Assembly: GCA_947501805.1 (NCBI GenBank)
Contig: CANMXJ010000011.1
Location: forward strand, 92,869 to 156,868
DNA from: an uncultured Sulfitobacter sp.
GTDB lineage: Bacteria; Pseudomonadota; Alphaproteobacteria; Rhodobacterales; Rhodobacteraceae
Reading direction: 5' to 3'
Length of the DNA stretch: 64,000 nt
The notes beneath the pieces were generated by a model. The model was not told the origin of the DNA. It was given only the letters and a program-made list of their open reading frames with translations, and ran no database searches. How positions within the stretch are numbered: the stretch's first letter is position 1; every line of letters starts with the position of its first letter. The translations under genes were made by a program, and so were the position numbers. Shown piece by piece: positions 52,298 through 61,069 of the stretch.

Positions 52298-53505
52298 GCC
52301 AGGCCACCAATCACGTCAGCTGCGGCGTCCAACGCCCCTGCACCATGTTCGATATCAAGATGGCGCATGCCCGCTTCGATGCCGCCCAGAACGCCCATGA
52401 TCATGTGACCGTTGACGTGCCCCATGTGGCCCAGCCGGAAAAATCCATGCCATGCCGGATCACCCGGTGCGGCCATGCCCAGACCGATCCCCAGCGTCAG
52501 GCCCAACTGGTCTTCGACCCAGTCGCGCAGAGCCGTGGCATTGGGCGATTGCAGGCGCAGGGCTGTCACCGCGTTGCTGCGGTATCTGGCATCCGTCACG
52601 TTCATGGCGAAACTGCCGGCCGTGCTCCATGATTCACATGCCGCCCAGACCGCGCGGGCCAACACAGCGTGGCGGGCCCAGACCTGTTCGATGCCCTCTT
52701 GATGGATCATGTCGAGGGCGGTGCGCAGGCCATAAAGGTGATGTGTGGGCGCTGTGCCTGCATGATACTGGAAAAACTGTTCTGCGTAGGCACGCGGCGT
52801 CCAGTCCCAATAAACACTGACGCGGTTCTGCTTGGCGCGTACCGCCTCGGCGCGATCGTTGAAAAAGACAAAGGACATGCCGGGCGGGACCATCAATCCT
52901 TTCTGGCAGCCCGTGACCGTTACATCGACGCCCCAGGCGTCCATCTCGAAGCGGTCGCAGCCCAGCGAGGCGATGCAGTCGGCCATCAGCAAAGCAGGGT
53001 GGCCTACATCGTCCAAAACAGCGCGAAGGGCTGGAATATCGTTAAGAATGGAGGTCGACGTGTCGACATGCACGGCCAACACCGCCTTGATTTCATGGGC
53101 TTTATCCGCGCGAAGAACGTCGACGATACGCTCCATGTCCATCGGGCTTTGCTTGCCAAAATCGAGGACTTGCACATCCGCGCCAAGACTGGCGGCAACC
53201 TCTCCCCAGCTCAGACCGAAACGGCCCGTTGCAGGGACCAGAACCTTGTCACCCGGTCTGATCGTATTGGCGAGGGCCGCTTCCCATGCGGCATGACCAT
53301 TGCCGGTATACATCGCAACCTGATGTACCGTGCGTGCTACCCGTTTGAGATCGGCCACCAACCCCGGCATCATTGCAACAAGTTCCCCCGCATAAATGTT
53401 CGGAGCGGGTCGGTGCATCGCCTGCAACACCGCATCGGGGATCACCGAAGGTCCGGGAATGGCCAGATAGGGGCGGCCTTGGGCCAGCTTGGTTGGAGGG
53501 GTCAT
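52294..53505 (-). CDS. Class V aminotransferase, alanine/serine--glyoxylate aminotransferase family
   Basis: PLP enzyme of 403 residues, paralogous to BhcA: it shares IPGPSVIPD (cf. IPGPTNMPE), YTGNGHAAWE and Schiff-base lysine in VTGCQKGLMVPPG. Family members transfer amino groups from serine, alanine or aspartate to glyoxylate. The ATG at 53505 (MTPPTKLAQGRPY) is preferred; the open frame extends to 53568 through residues with no similarity. It is far from the bhc cluster and stands alone, so a role in serine/glycine or phosphonate metabolism is equally possible. Confidence 0.85.
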   Translation of the reverse strand: MTPPTKLAQGRPYLAIPGPSVIPDAVLQAMHRPAPNIYAGELVAMMPGLVADLKRVARTVHQVAMYTGNGHAAWEAALANTIRPGDKVLVPATGRFGLSWGEVAASLGADVQVLDFGKQSPMDMERIVDVLRADKAHEIKAVLAVHVDTSTSILNDIPALRAVLDDVGHPALLMADCIASLGCDRFEMDAWGVDVTVTGCQKGLMVPPGMSFVFFNDRAEAVRAKQNRVSVYWDWTPRAYAEQFFQYHAGTAPTHHLYGLRTALDMIHQEGIEQVWARHAVLARAVWAACESWSTAGSFAMNVTDARYRSNAVTALRLQSPNATALRDWVEDQLGLTLGIGLGMAAPGDPAWHGFFRLGHMGHVNGHMIMGVLGGIEAGMRHLDIEHGAGALDAAADVIGGLA

Positions 53506-53632
53506 GGGCCGGTGCCTTTCATGCATCATTTCTGCGCAACGTATCTGTGTGCAGGGTAAGGTCAACATCCGATCGCCTGCCTTGCCCCGATGTCGCGCAA
53601 TGCGTAGAGGTAAGCGCAGTTTTACTCAATGA

Positions 53633-55489
53633 ATGGCTGCCGCGATGAATGACCAGACATACACGTCCCGCGAATTGCTGGGCTGGCTGTGGCGTGACTA
53701 TCTGAAAAAGCACCTGGGACTGATGGCGCTGGCCGTGTTCTTTATGATCATCGAGGGCAGCACTTTGGGTGCCTTGGCACGTCTGATGGAGCCGATGTTT
53801 GATCAGGTTTTTGTAGCGGGTCAGGAGGACGCGTTGATCTGGGTCGGATTGACCCTCATCGGGATTTTCATTCTGCGTGCGATTGCCGGTGTCAGCCAAA
53901 AAGTGCTCCTGACGAAAGTGGCGCAAGGCACGGCAGCCGACCTGCGCATTGATCTGCTGGAGCGGATGATGAAGCAGGATGGGGCCTTTCACCAAAGCCA
54001 CCCGCCCGGTTTTCTGATCCAGCGGGTCCAGTCCGATGTGAACGCTGTGGGCGATGTCTGGCGCGCCGTGATCACTGGCGCAGGGCGTGATTTCATTGGG
54101 TTGATGGTCCTGCTGGGCGTGGCGATTTCGATTGACCCGATCTGGGCGCTGATGGCTTGCATCGGTATTCCGGTGATGGTGCTGCCTGCGGCGATGGCGC
54201 AAAAGTTTGTGCGCAAACGGGCCCGTGAGGCACGGGATCTGGGGGCCGATCTGGCCGTGCGTCTGGACGAAGTGTTCCACGGCATCGTTCAGGTGAAACT
54301 CAACGCGTTGGAGAGCTACCAGACGCGCCAATACCGCGATCTGACGGGGCGTTTCATTGACACCGAAGTGCGTGCAGCCTTTGGCAACTCCGCCATTCCC
54401 GGTATGGTCGATATCCTGTCGGGCATCGGGTTCATGGCCGTGATCCTGTATGGTGGTTCCGAGATCATCGCGGGCGAAAAAACCATCGGTCAATTTATGA
54501 CGTTCTTTACTGCGATGGGCTTTGCCTTTAGCCCGCTGCGCCGTTTGGGCGGCATGAGCGGTCTGTGGCAAATCGCTGCGGCCGCATTGGAACGTATCCG
54601 CGAATTGCTGGATGCGCCACTGCATCTGCGTGATCCGGTTTCGCCGGTATCGGCCCCTGTCGGGACGCCGGAAATTGTCTTGAACGATGTTGATCTGTCT
54701 TACGGTGAGAGCAAAGTGCTGGACCGTTTGGCCTTTACTGCAAAAGCGGGTGAAACAACTGCGTTGGTTGGGGCTTCTGGTGCAGGAAAGTCGACCGTTT
54801 TCAACATTTTGACCCGATTGATTGACCCGCAAGCAGGCAGCGCAACCTTGGGCGGGGTTGCGACAACCGACATGAGGCTGCGCGACCTGCGCGGACTGTT
54901 TTCCGTTGTTACGCAAGAAGCGCTGCTGTTTGACGCCACCCTACGCGAGAACATTATACTGGACCGCAAAGGTGTCACCAAACAACGGCTGCAAGAGGTG
55001 TTGGAAGCTGCACATGTCGCCGATTTCCTGCCCAATCTCGACAAGGGATTGGATACTATTGTCGGCCCACGCGGTTCTGCCCTGTCCGGCGGGCAACGCC
55101 AGCGGGTTGTCATTGCGCGTGCCCTGCTTCGTGACACACCGATATTGCTGCTGGACGAGGCGACAAGTGCGCTGGATGCACAATCTGAGCAGGTTGTGCA
55201 GGCCGCGCTGGATCGTCTGTCCAAGGGGCGCACGACAATTGTGATTGCACACAGACTGGCCACGATCCGCAGTGCAGACCGGATTGTTGTGATGGATCGG
55301 GGGCACGTCGCGGATGAAGGCACGCACGAAGAATTGCTGGAGCGTGGGGGAATTTACGCCGACCTCTATCGGTTGCAGTTTCGCGATGACGGGGGCGCGG
55401 TACAGCGTAGAACCAAGTCGATCCGGCGTTCCAACAACTCGACCAAGCCGTCAAAACGACCCGGCTTCTGGCAACGTCTCTTTGGCTAA
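53633..55489 (+). CDS. ABC transporter, fused permease/ATPase (MsbA-like exporter)
   Basis: Half-size type IV ABC exporter of 618 residues. Six hydrophobic segments fill about 1-310, with the nucleotide-binding domain at about 345-585: Walker A GASGAGKST (about 380), signature LSGGQRQR (about 484), Walker B ILLLDEATSALD and the switch His in VIAHRLATI. The C-terminus is basic (RRTKSIRRSNNSTKPSKRPG). MsbA-type lipid A flippase function is a plausible guess, not proven. Start codons at 53633 or 53645 both lack a good ribosome binding site. Confidence 0.88.
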   Translation: MAAAMNDQTYTSRELLGWLWRDYLKKHLGLMALAVFFMIIEGSTLGALARLMEPMFDQVFVAGQEDALIWVGLTLIGIFILRAIAGVSQKVLLTKVAQGTAADLRIDLLERMMKQDGAFHQSHPPGFLIQRVQSDVNAVGDVWRAVITGAGRDFIGLMVLLGVAISIDPIWALMACIGIPVMVLPAAMAQKFVRKRAREARDLGADLAVRLDEVFHGIVQVKLNALESYQTRQYRDLTGRFIDTEVRAAFGNSAIPGMVDILSGIGFMAVILYGGSEIIAGEKTIGQFMTFFTAMGFAFSPLRRLGGMSGLWQIAAAALERIRELLDAPLHLRDPVSPVSAPVGTPEIVLNDVDLSYGESKVLDRLAFTAKAGETTALVGASGAGKSTVFNILTRLIDPQAGSATLGGVATTDMRLRDLRGLFSVVTQEALLFDATLRENIILDRKGVTKQRLQEVLEAAHVADFLPNLDKGLDTIVGPRGSALSGGQRQRVVIARALLRDTPILLLDEATSALDAQSEQVVQAALDRLSKGRTTIVIAHRLATIRSADRIVVMDRGHVADEGTHEELLERGGIYADLYRLQFRDDGGAVQRRTKSIRRSNNSTKPSKRPGFWQRLFG

Positions 55490-56163
55490 CGGCGATAGCT
55501 GGCGGCCAGCTTGCTGACATCCACTCCGGCGAAATAGCGGATCAGCGTCCACAGGTTTCGCCCTCCACGCCGAATCCAGCCTTGACGGGTGTATTTTTCG
55601 GCACTGGTTCGAGCTGTCACATTCAGCCCTGTTAGTTTGCCTTTCAAAGAGCGCGCCAAGGCCACGTCCTCCATCAGTGGCACCTCTTTGTATCCACCTG
55701 CCTGCGCATAAAGTGCTGCGGCGACAAGCAGACCCTGATCGCCATAAGGCAGGCCAAAACGGCTGCGCAAGTTTGCCCAACCCGCCACAAAACGCCCCGC
55801 CAGACTGCTTTCATCGAAGGCCAGCCGGAACCACACCGCTTGCGCGGGTTTGCCCAGGTGTGCGTTTACGGCCTGTGCCCAGCCTGCTTGCAAGACCGTG
55901 TCGGCATGGATCACCAGTAACCATTCTCCCTTGGCCGCCGCGCAGCCGCGCCGCAACTGAGCGCCACGTGACGGCGGACCGGATACGATATCAGCGCCCC
56001 ACGTCTGTGCAATTGCCCCTGTCGCATCGGTTGACCCGCCATCCGACACGATCAATTCGCGGATCAATCCGGCGTCGAGCCCCTCGACCAAGGCTGCCAG
56101 ACACTCCGGCAGCGTCTTCTCGGCATTGAACGTCGGGATGATGACAGAGATCGGCGCGCGCAT
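55486..56163 (-). CDS. Family 2 glycosyltransferase
   Basis: GT-A fold glycosyltransferase of 225 residues: ISVIIPTFNAEKTLPECLAAL (5-25), DGGSTDAT (about 42-49), the DXD-like HADTVL (about 86-91) and GGYKEVPLMEDVALARSLK (about 157-175). It resembles the small subgroup found with rSAM/selenodomain proteins, but none is here. Membrane anchoring is not evident. Its stop overlaps that of the ABC exporter by four bases (convergent), and its start lies 77 bases from the ygfZ start. Confidence 0.85.
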   Translation of the reverse strand: MRAPISVIIPTFNAEKTLPECLAALVEGLDAGLIRELIVSDGGSTDATGAIAQTWGADIVSGPPSRGAQLRRGCAAAKGEWLLVIHADTVLQAGWAQAVNAHLGKPAQAVWFRLAFDESSLAGRFVAGWANLRSRFGLPYGDQGLLVAAALYAQAGGYKEVPLMEDVALARSLKGKLTGLNVTARTSAEKYTRQGWIRRGGRNLWTLIRYFAGVDVSKLAASYRR

Positions 56164-56226
56164 GCTTGCCCCTTTTGATGTGGCGTGGGAACACTATATC
56201 CCAAGTGGATGGCAGGAGAACAGAAC

Positions 56227-56244
56227 ATGAGACAGACCCGATGA
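56227..56244 (+). other. Five-codon leader ORF upstream of ygfZ
   Basis: AGGAG (56214-56218) sits eight bases before an ATG at 56227 that encodes only Met-Arg-Gln-Thr-Arg before TGA. The stop overlaps the ygfZ ATG in ATGA. The ygfZ ATG itself has no ribosome binding site of its own within 15 bases, so re-initiation from this minigene may drive ygfZ. Confidence 0.4.
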
Positions 56245-56999
56245 CCAATCGCCGCATTCTCCGCCTGAGCGGGACCGATACATTCGATTTTCTGCAAGGT
56301 TTGGTGACGAATGACGTCGCAAAATTGCAGCATGGCGCGGTCTATGCCGCGATGTTGACGCCGCAGGGCAAGTATCTGGCAGATTTCTTTTTGATCCCTG
56401 ACGGAGATGATGTGCTGCTGGATGTGGCTGACACCTTGGGTGACATGTTGGTGCAGCGGCTTTCAATGTACAAATTGCGGGCCTCCGTTACCATTGAGCC
56501 GACAGATTTGCATGTGCATCGCGGACTTGGGGATTTGCCCGACGACGGATTTGAGGATCCACGCTGTCCTGCTCTTGGATGGCGCGCGTACCGGAATGCG
56601 GCGCAGACAGAGGATGATGTGGACTGGAACGCCTTGCGCGTTGCTCATCTGGTGCCGGAGGCCGCGATTGAACTCACGCCTGACACCTTCATTCTGGAAG
56701 CCGGTTTTGAACGCCTGAATGGCGTCGATTTTCGCAAGGGTTGCTATGTTGGCCAAGAGGTCACGGCACGGATGAAGCACAAAACGGAGTTGCGCAAAGG
56801 TCTGGCGCTGGTGGATGTCGAGGGTGCCGCGCCAATCGGCACGGAATTGATTGCAAATGGCAAGGCGGCAGGCACTTTGTTCACGCAGTCTGGTGGCAAA
56901 GGCATCGCATATCTGAGATTCGATCGCGCAAAAGATGTCATGTCTGCCGGCCCTGCGCAGGTGGTGCGCAGCGAAATGGCCGCGAGTCCCTCAAATTGA
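56241..56999 (+). CDS. ygfZ: Folate-binding protein YgfZ (GcvT-like, Fe-S cluster maintenance)
   Basis: GcvT-fold folate-binding protein of 252 residues, needed in other bacteria for repair or maturation of certain Fe-S enzymes. The signature FRKGCYVGQEVTARMKHK (about 169-186) has the conserved Cys in KGCYxGQE. The N-terminal TDTFDFLQGLVTNDV (12-26) is also diagnostic. The longer open frame to 56166 is not supported. Translation probably depends on a five-codon leader ORF that ends in the start codon. Confidence 0.92.
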   Translation: MTNRRILRLSGTDTFDFLQGLVTNDVAKLQHGAVYAAMLTPQGKYLADFFLIPDGDDVLLDVADTLGDMLVQRLSMYKLRASVTIEPTDLHVHRGLGDLPDDGFEDPRCPALGWRAYRNAAQTEDDVDWNALRVAHLVPEAAIELTPDTFILEAGFERLNGVDFRKGCYVGQEVTARMKHKTELRKGLALVDVEGAAPIGTELIANGKAAGTLFTQSGGKGIAYLRFDRAKDVMSAGPAQVVRSEMAASPSN

Positions 57000-57005
57000 A
57001 TCGAA

Positions 57006-57029
57006 AAGCCCCGCGTCAGGGCGGGGCTT
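57006..57029. terminator. Bidirectional terminator between ygfZ and efp
   Basis: AAGCCCCGC (57006-57014) pairs with GCGGGGCTT (57021-57029). Read on the minus strand the hairpin is followed by TTTT, so it best serves efp. Confidence 0.65.
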
Positions 57030-57095
57030 CATCAGCTTGGTGATTGTTAACAGAATATTACCTTACGTAAACAAATACTGCCTTTGGCAGCGTTG

Positions 57096-57659
57096 TCAGG
57101 CCCGTTCGACGTATTCCATTGTCTCCGTGTTCACCACGATATCTTCGTCCTGACCGACAAATGGCGGCACTGAAACCTTAACGCCGTTGTCCAAAACGGC
57201 CGGTTTGAATGAATTCGCTGCAGTCTGGCCTTTGACCACCGGCTCCGTCTCGACCACCTTGCAAACGACCTTTTGCGGCAGCGAGGCGTTCAAGGGTTCA
57301 TCGCCATTATACTCGACAACAACCATCATACCGTCTTGCAAGAACGGGCGACGTTCCCCCAGCAGGTCAGAAGGAAGCTGCACCTGGTCATAGGTATCTG
57401 TGTCCATCAGAACCAGCATCCCATTGTCTTCGTACAAGAATTGCTGATCTTTTTGTTCCAGCCGCACTTTCTCGACCTTGTCGGCAGAGCGAAAGCGTTC
57501 ATTCAATTTCGAGCCATTGCGCAGATTGCGCAACTCGACCTGGGCAAAAGCACCGCCCTTGCCGGGCTTCACATGGTCCACTTTGACCGCAGCCCATAGA
57601 CCGCCGTTATGCTCCAGTACGTTACCGGGGCGAATCTCGTTTCCGTTAATTTTTGGCAT
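57096..57659 (-). CDS. efp: Elongation factor P
   Basis: Translation factor that relieves ribosome stalling at polyproline. The 187-residue protein has the KOW-like domain I with [10 protein letters not shown]; Lys34 is at the position modified by beta-lysylation in E. coli, and the following OB domains end [10 protein letters not shown]. The ATG at 57659 begins [13 protein letters not shown]; a TTG at 57677 would add six residues. No epmA or epmB gene is in the window, so the modification state is open. Confidence 0.95.
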   Translation of the reverse strand: MPKINGNEIRPGNVLEHNGGLWAAVKVDHVKPGKGGAFAQVELRNLRNGSKLNERFRSADKVEKVRLEQKDQQFLYEDNGMLVLMDTDTYDQVQLPSDLLGERRPFLQDGMMVVVEYNGDEPLNASLPQKVVCKVVETEPVVKGQTAANSFKPAVLDNGVKVSVPPFVGQDEDIVVNTETMEYVERA

Positions 57660-57880
57660 GTGGCAAAACTTTGGCAAAAGGTTGATGAAAGTATAACGCC
57701 CCCTATATCTGGGGTTAAGTCACCCTGCAAGCAAACGATATATCGTGGTGCATCCGCAACCCGATATGCACAGCGCGCATGGGTGCCATGCGAAATAGGT
57801 GTATCCGAATCGAGTGTTATCCGTCATAAGAAGTTTCGATCCGGAATAACAAGAGCAAGAATAATAGAAAGGACGACGAG

Positions 57881-58201
57881 TTGAGAGATTTCGTTGATGG
57901 GACCGCTTTCAATAATGAGCAAGGCAACCGTGCCCGCAAACTATTCGCTGCTGTGGTACTGGCCGCATTGGATGATGCCATTGCTGATGACAAGAAGTAT
58001 GGCAATGGTCCCGAACAAATCGCCCGCTGGGCCCGCTCCCGCGATGGGCGCGAAGTGCTAAGCTGCGCGGGCATTGACCCGAACGAACGTGTTGTGACTG
58101 GCTTGATGGATTTTGTTGGCAAAGGTGTGCGGACTTCCGTGGCCCTGTCGCGCGAAGAATCCGAGCGTCGCCATGCCGCACAGCAGGCCGAAGCCGCCTG
58201 A
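57881..58201 (+). CDS. DUF6280 family protein
   Basis: Conserved 106-residue protein of unknown function found in Rhodobacteraceae. It is soluble and mostly helical (ARKLFAAVVLAALDDAIADDKK), with an SRDGREVLSCAGIDPNERVV segment and no signal peptide. The start is a TTG: AAGGA lies seven bases upstream and there is no ATG or GTG in frame before codon 76. The start residues MRDFVDGTAFNNEQG look family-typical. It has its own strong terminator and is monocistronic. Confidence 0.85.
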   Translation: MRDFVDGTAFNNEQGNRARKLFAAVVLAALDDAIADDKKYGNGPEQIARWARSRDGREVLSCAGIDPNERVVTGLMDFVGKGVRTSVALSREESERRHAAQQAEAA

Positions 58202-58224
58202 TATATTCGTTTCTGACTGGAAAC

Positions 58225-58256
58225 GAAAAAACGCAGCCTCCGGGCTGCGTTTTTTC
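58225..58256. terminator. Strong intrinsic terminator after the DUF6280 gene
   Basis: A 14-bp perfect stem, GAAAAAACGCAGCC with GGCTGCGTTTTTTC, around a TCCG loop; the T-run belongs to the stem. It lies 23 bases after the stop codon. Confidence 0.9.
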
Positions 58257-58423
58257 ATTTTTTGGGATATTTCTTTGCCAGATACACACATCCGGAACAT
58301 GTATTTCGGTGATCTCTCGAATTAACCCAGCATAATTGCAAAACGGCCCGTTTCTGCGCCCGGCTCCCTTTCCTACTCCAGAAATATACGCCAATTTGCA
58401 CCCAAACGGCGCGGAACAAGCAC

Positions 58424-59881
58424 ATGACAAAAGCCATCATGATCCAGGGAACCGGCAGTAATGTCGGAAAGTCCATGATTGTTGCAGGGATCATTCGGGC
58501 CTGTGTAAAGCGCGGATTGTCCGTGCGCCCTTTCAAGCCCCAAAACATGTCAAATAACGCAGCCGTAACCGAAGACGGAGGAGAAATCGGTCGTGCACAG
58601 GCGTTGCAGGCCCGCGCTGCAGGCGTTGCGCCTCATACCGACATGAATCCGATCCTGCTCAAACCTCAATCTGCAACAGGTGCGCAGGTGATTGTTCAGG
58701 GGCAAATTGCAGGCCATCAAGAGGCCAACGCCTTTGGCAAGAACAAAGCAGCGTTAATGCCTGCCGTGATGGACTCCTTTCAACGCATGGCGCGGCAATC
58801 CGATCTGGTGGTTGTTGAAGGTGCAGGCAGCCCCGCAGAGACAAACCTGCGAGCCGGTGACATTGCAAATATGGGGTTCGCAACAGCGGCAAATGTGCCC
58901 GTTATCCTGATGGGCGACATTGACCGTGGCGGCGTTATTGCACAAATCGTCGGAACACAATCAGTTCTAGAAGACTCCGACAACACCATGATACGCGGGT
59001 TTGCAGTGAACAAATTTCGCGGTGACCGCAGTCTTTTTGACGCGGGCCGTAATGATATTGCGAGACGCACGGGATGGCCCAGCCTTGGGGTGATCCCCTG
59101 GTTTGATCAAGCGCATCGTCTGCCTGCCGAAGACGTTATGGACTTACCAGCGCGTGCGCGCTCTGGTGGGGAAGGTTGTGTGATTGCGGTCCCGCGCTTG
59201 CCCCGTATCTCCAACTTTGATGATCTTGATCCGCTTGCTGCTGAGCCCGGTGTCGATCTGCGCGTGATCATGCCCGGCATGCCACTTCCGGCAGAGGCAG
59301 ATCTGGTTCTGCTCGTCGGTAGCAAAGCCACGATTTCCGATCTTGCTGCGCTACGCACGGAGGGGTGGGACATTGATCTCGCCGCCCACATCCGGCGCGG
59401 CGGACGCGTTTTGGGCCTGTGTGGCGGATATCAGATGCTGGGGCAGAAAATCGCAGATTCGAACGGGATCGAAGGACCAGCCGGTTCGGTGCAAGGACTG
59501 GGGCATCTCGCCGTAGAAACGGAAATGGAACCGATAAAACACCTGTCACTCAAAGAAGGTGTGCACTTGGCTAGCGGAACGGCACTTTCCGGTTATGAAA
59601 TCCACATTGGCGAAACATCGGGACCAGATACAGAACGCGCATGGCTTTCTTTTGACGGCAGACCCGAGGGTGCCGAGAGCAAAAACGGTCTGGTCCAGGG
59701 GTGCTACATGCACGGGATATTCGCATCAGACGCGTTCCGCGCCGCGTATCTTGCCGAACTTGGTAGCGGTGCAAGCATTGAGTTTGAAGCGGGTGTAGAA
59801 GAGACACTCGATGCCTTGGCCGATCATGTCGAACGCTACTTTGACATTGATCTTATGTTGGAACTTGCCGGAGAGGTTTGA
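58424..59881 (+). CDS. cobQ: Cobyric acid synthase
   Basis: CobQ amidates adenosylcobyrinic a,c-diamide at four positions with glutamine and ATP in cobalamin synthesis. The 485-residue protein has a dethiobiotin-synthetase-like N-terminal domain ([16 protein letters not shown], 7-22; [12 protein letters not shown], 36-47) and a class I glutamine amidotransferase C-terminal domain with the nucleophile Cys in [11 protein letters not shown] and His in YMHGIF. No other cob gene or cobalamin riboswitch is seen, so it is an isolated pathway gene here. Confidence 0.95.
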   Translation: MTKAIMIQGTGSNVGKSMIVAGIIRACVKRGLSVRPFKPQNMSNNAAVTEDGGEIGRAQALQARAAGVAPHTDMNPILLKPQSATGAQVIVQGQIAGHQEANAFGKNKAALMPAVMDSFQRMARQSDLVVVEGAGSPAETNLRAGDIANMGFATAANVPVILMGDIDRGGVIAQIVGTQSVLEDSDNTMIRGFAVNKFRGDRSLFDAGRNDIARRTGWPSLGVIPWFDQAHRLPAEDVMDLPARARSGGEGCVIAVPRLPRISNFDDLDPLAAEPGVDLRVIMPGMPLPAEADLVLLVGSKATISDLAALRTEGWDIDLAAHIRRGGRVLGLCGGYQMLGQKIADSNGIEGPAGSVQGLGHLAVETEMEPIKHLSLKEGVHLASGTALSGYEIHIGETSGPDTERAWLSFDGRPEGAESKNGLVQGCYMHGIFASDAFRAAYLAELGSGASIEFEAGVEETLDALADHVERYFDIDLMLELAGEV

Positions 59882-59896
59882 CGCTTAAAAACCGGT

Positions 59897-60997
59897 TTAT
59901 TCAAGCTCTTGCGCAGTCAGGGCACGGTGTATTTCACGGCGCACCAGTTTACGCACATTGCGCGTGATACGTTCCCCAAGCGCGCCCTGTAGCTCTGCGC
60001 GTACAATATCGCTCACCAGATCACGCAAAGCTTCTTCATCCAGAAGTTGCTCGTCCGCGATAGCATCCAAACCGGCGTCTGCGGTTGCCGCAGCGGCACT
60101 TGGTTCGGGATCAGCTTTGTCCTGCGACGCTTCCGGCTCCCCTTGATCCGGTCCCGGTGCGACAGATGCTTCTTCCGGTTCGTCAGCATCAAAAGGCGTA
60201 GTAACGTGCACAAAGCGCGCTTCCTCGGCTGCATCGTCTTCCCAAGCCATCGCTTCGGGTTCAGTTCCGGCATAATCGCTGTCGCCTGCATCATCAGGCT
60301 CGAATGTCTCAGAAATCTGACCGATCGCTGTTTCCAGCGCTGCAATCTTGGCCGTTAGCGTTGCCGCCTTACTTTCGTTTGAAGCACCATCAAACCGCTC
60401 ACCGTCCAAATCAGAAGCACTATCAGACACTTCTACGCGTTGCGTATGGTTTTCGGGAGCTTTGAACCTGGTGCTCTGCGAGAAGTCTGTCTCTATGCTC
60501 TCGTCGGGTTCACCGGCCTGTTCATCTTCAAATTCGGGTGACAGGTGCAAAATGACGGGCTTTTGTCCGCCCTCACCATCTGCATCCTCTTCGTCATCGA
60601 AATTATAGGGATCACTGGAGTAATCATGAGACGGATCATCAAAAAGATGCTCTTCAACGTCATCGTCAAGCTCTTCAGAAACCAGTTCATCAACAGGCAC
60701 ATCATCCGCGTAAACATCCAGCGCCATGTCATCCGTGACCAGGCTGTCAAGCGTCATAGCAACTGATGGCTGCACATCCGGTTCTGCAATCTGGCGCAGT
60801 TCGTCTGTGGCCGGCGCCTCTTCAACGTTCTTTTCCGGCCCCTCATCGTCTGTAACCCGCAATGCAGGCGTCAGGACCAGACGGTCACTTTTGGGTTCGA
60901 TCTTGGCCGTATGAACAGGACGTTTGTCTTCTGACACCAGACGGCGGATTGAAGACAATACGTCCTCCACCTCAGCATTTGTAACCGGGTCGGACAT
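59897..60997 (-). CDS. PopZ-like (DUF2497-type) acidic polar organising protein
   Basis: Protein of 366 residues with three parts: an N-terminal helix (VEDVLSSIRRLVSED, about 10-24) that matches the PopZ N-terminal helix (compare EEILASIRRIISED of Caulobacter PopZ, recalled from memory), a very long acidic, low-complexity, probably disordered middle (about 30-310, with DDDVEEHLFDDPSHDYSSD), and a basic helical C-terminus (about 315-366, LRDLVSDIVRAELQGALGER). PopZ self-assembles at the cell pole through its C-terminal helices and binds partners with its N-terminus. The C-terminus here differs from Caulobacter PopZ, so function is inferred. It is just downstream of tolC and pcm. Confidence 0.65.
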   Translation of the reverse strand: MSDPVTNAEVEDVLSSIRRLVSEDKRPVHTAKIEPKSDRLVLTPALRVTDDEGPEKNVEEAPATDELRQIAEPDVQPSVAMTLDSLVTDDMALDVYADDVPVDELVSEELDDDVEEHLFDDPSHDYSSDPYNFDDEEDADGEGGQKPVILHLSPEFEDEQAGEPDESIETDFSQSTRFKAPENHTQRVEVSDSASDLDGERFDGASNESKAATLTAKIAALETAIGQISETFEPDDAGDSDYAGTEPEAMAWEDDAAEEARFVHVTTPFDADEPEEASVAPGPDQGEPEASQDKADPEPSAAAATADAGLDAIADEQLLDEEALRDLVSDIVRAELQGALGERITRNVRKLVRREIHRALTAQELE

Positions 60998-61069
60998 TTT
61001 ATTACCACTCTACTCTCTCTTCCAAGGTAACTCGGAAGAGAGATTCCATCAATGGGGCGTTGAAAATTG

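Noticed and set aside
58257..58423. Cobalamin riboswitch upstream of cobQ
   Set aside because: No B12-box or the paired elements around it could be found in the 170 bases before cobQ.
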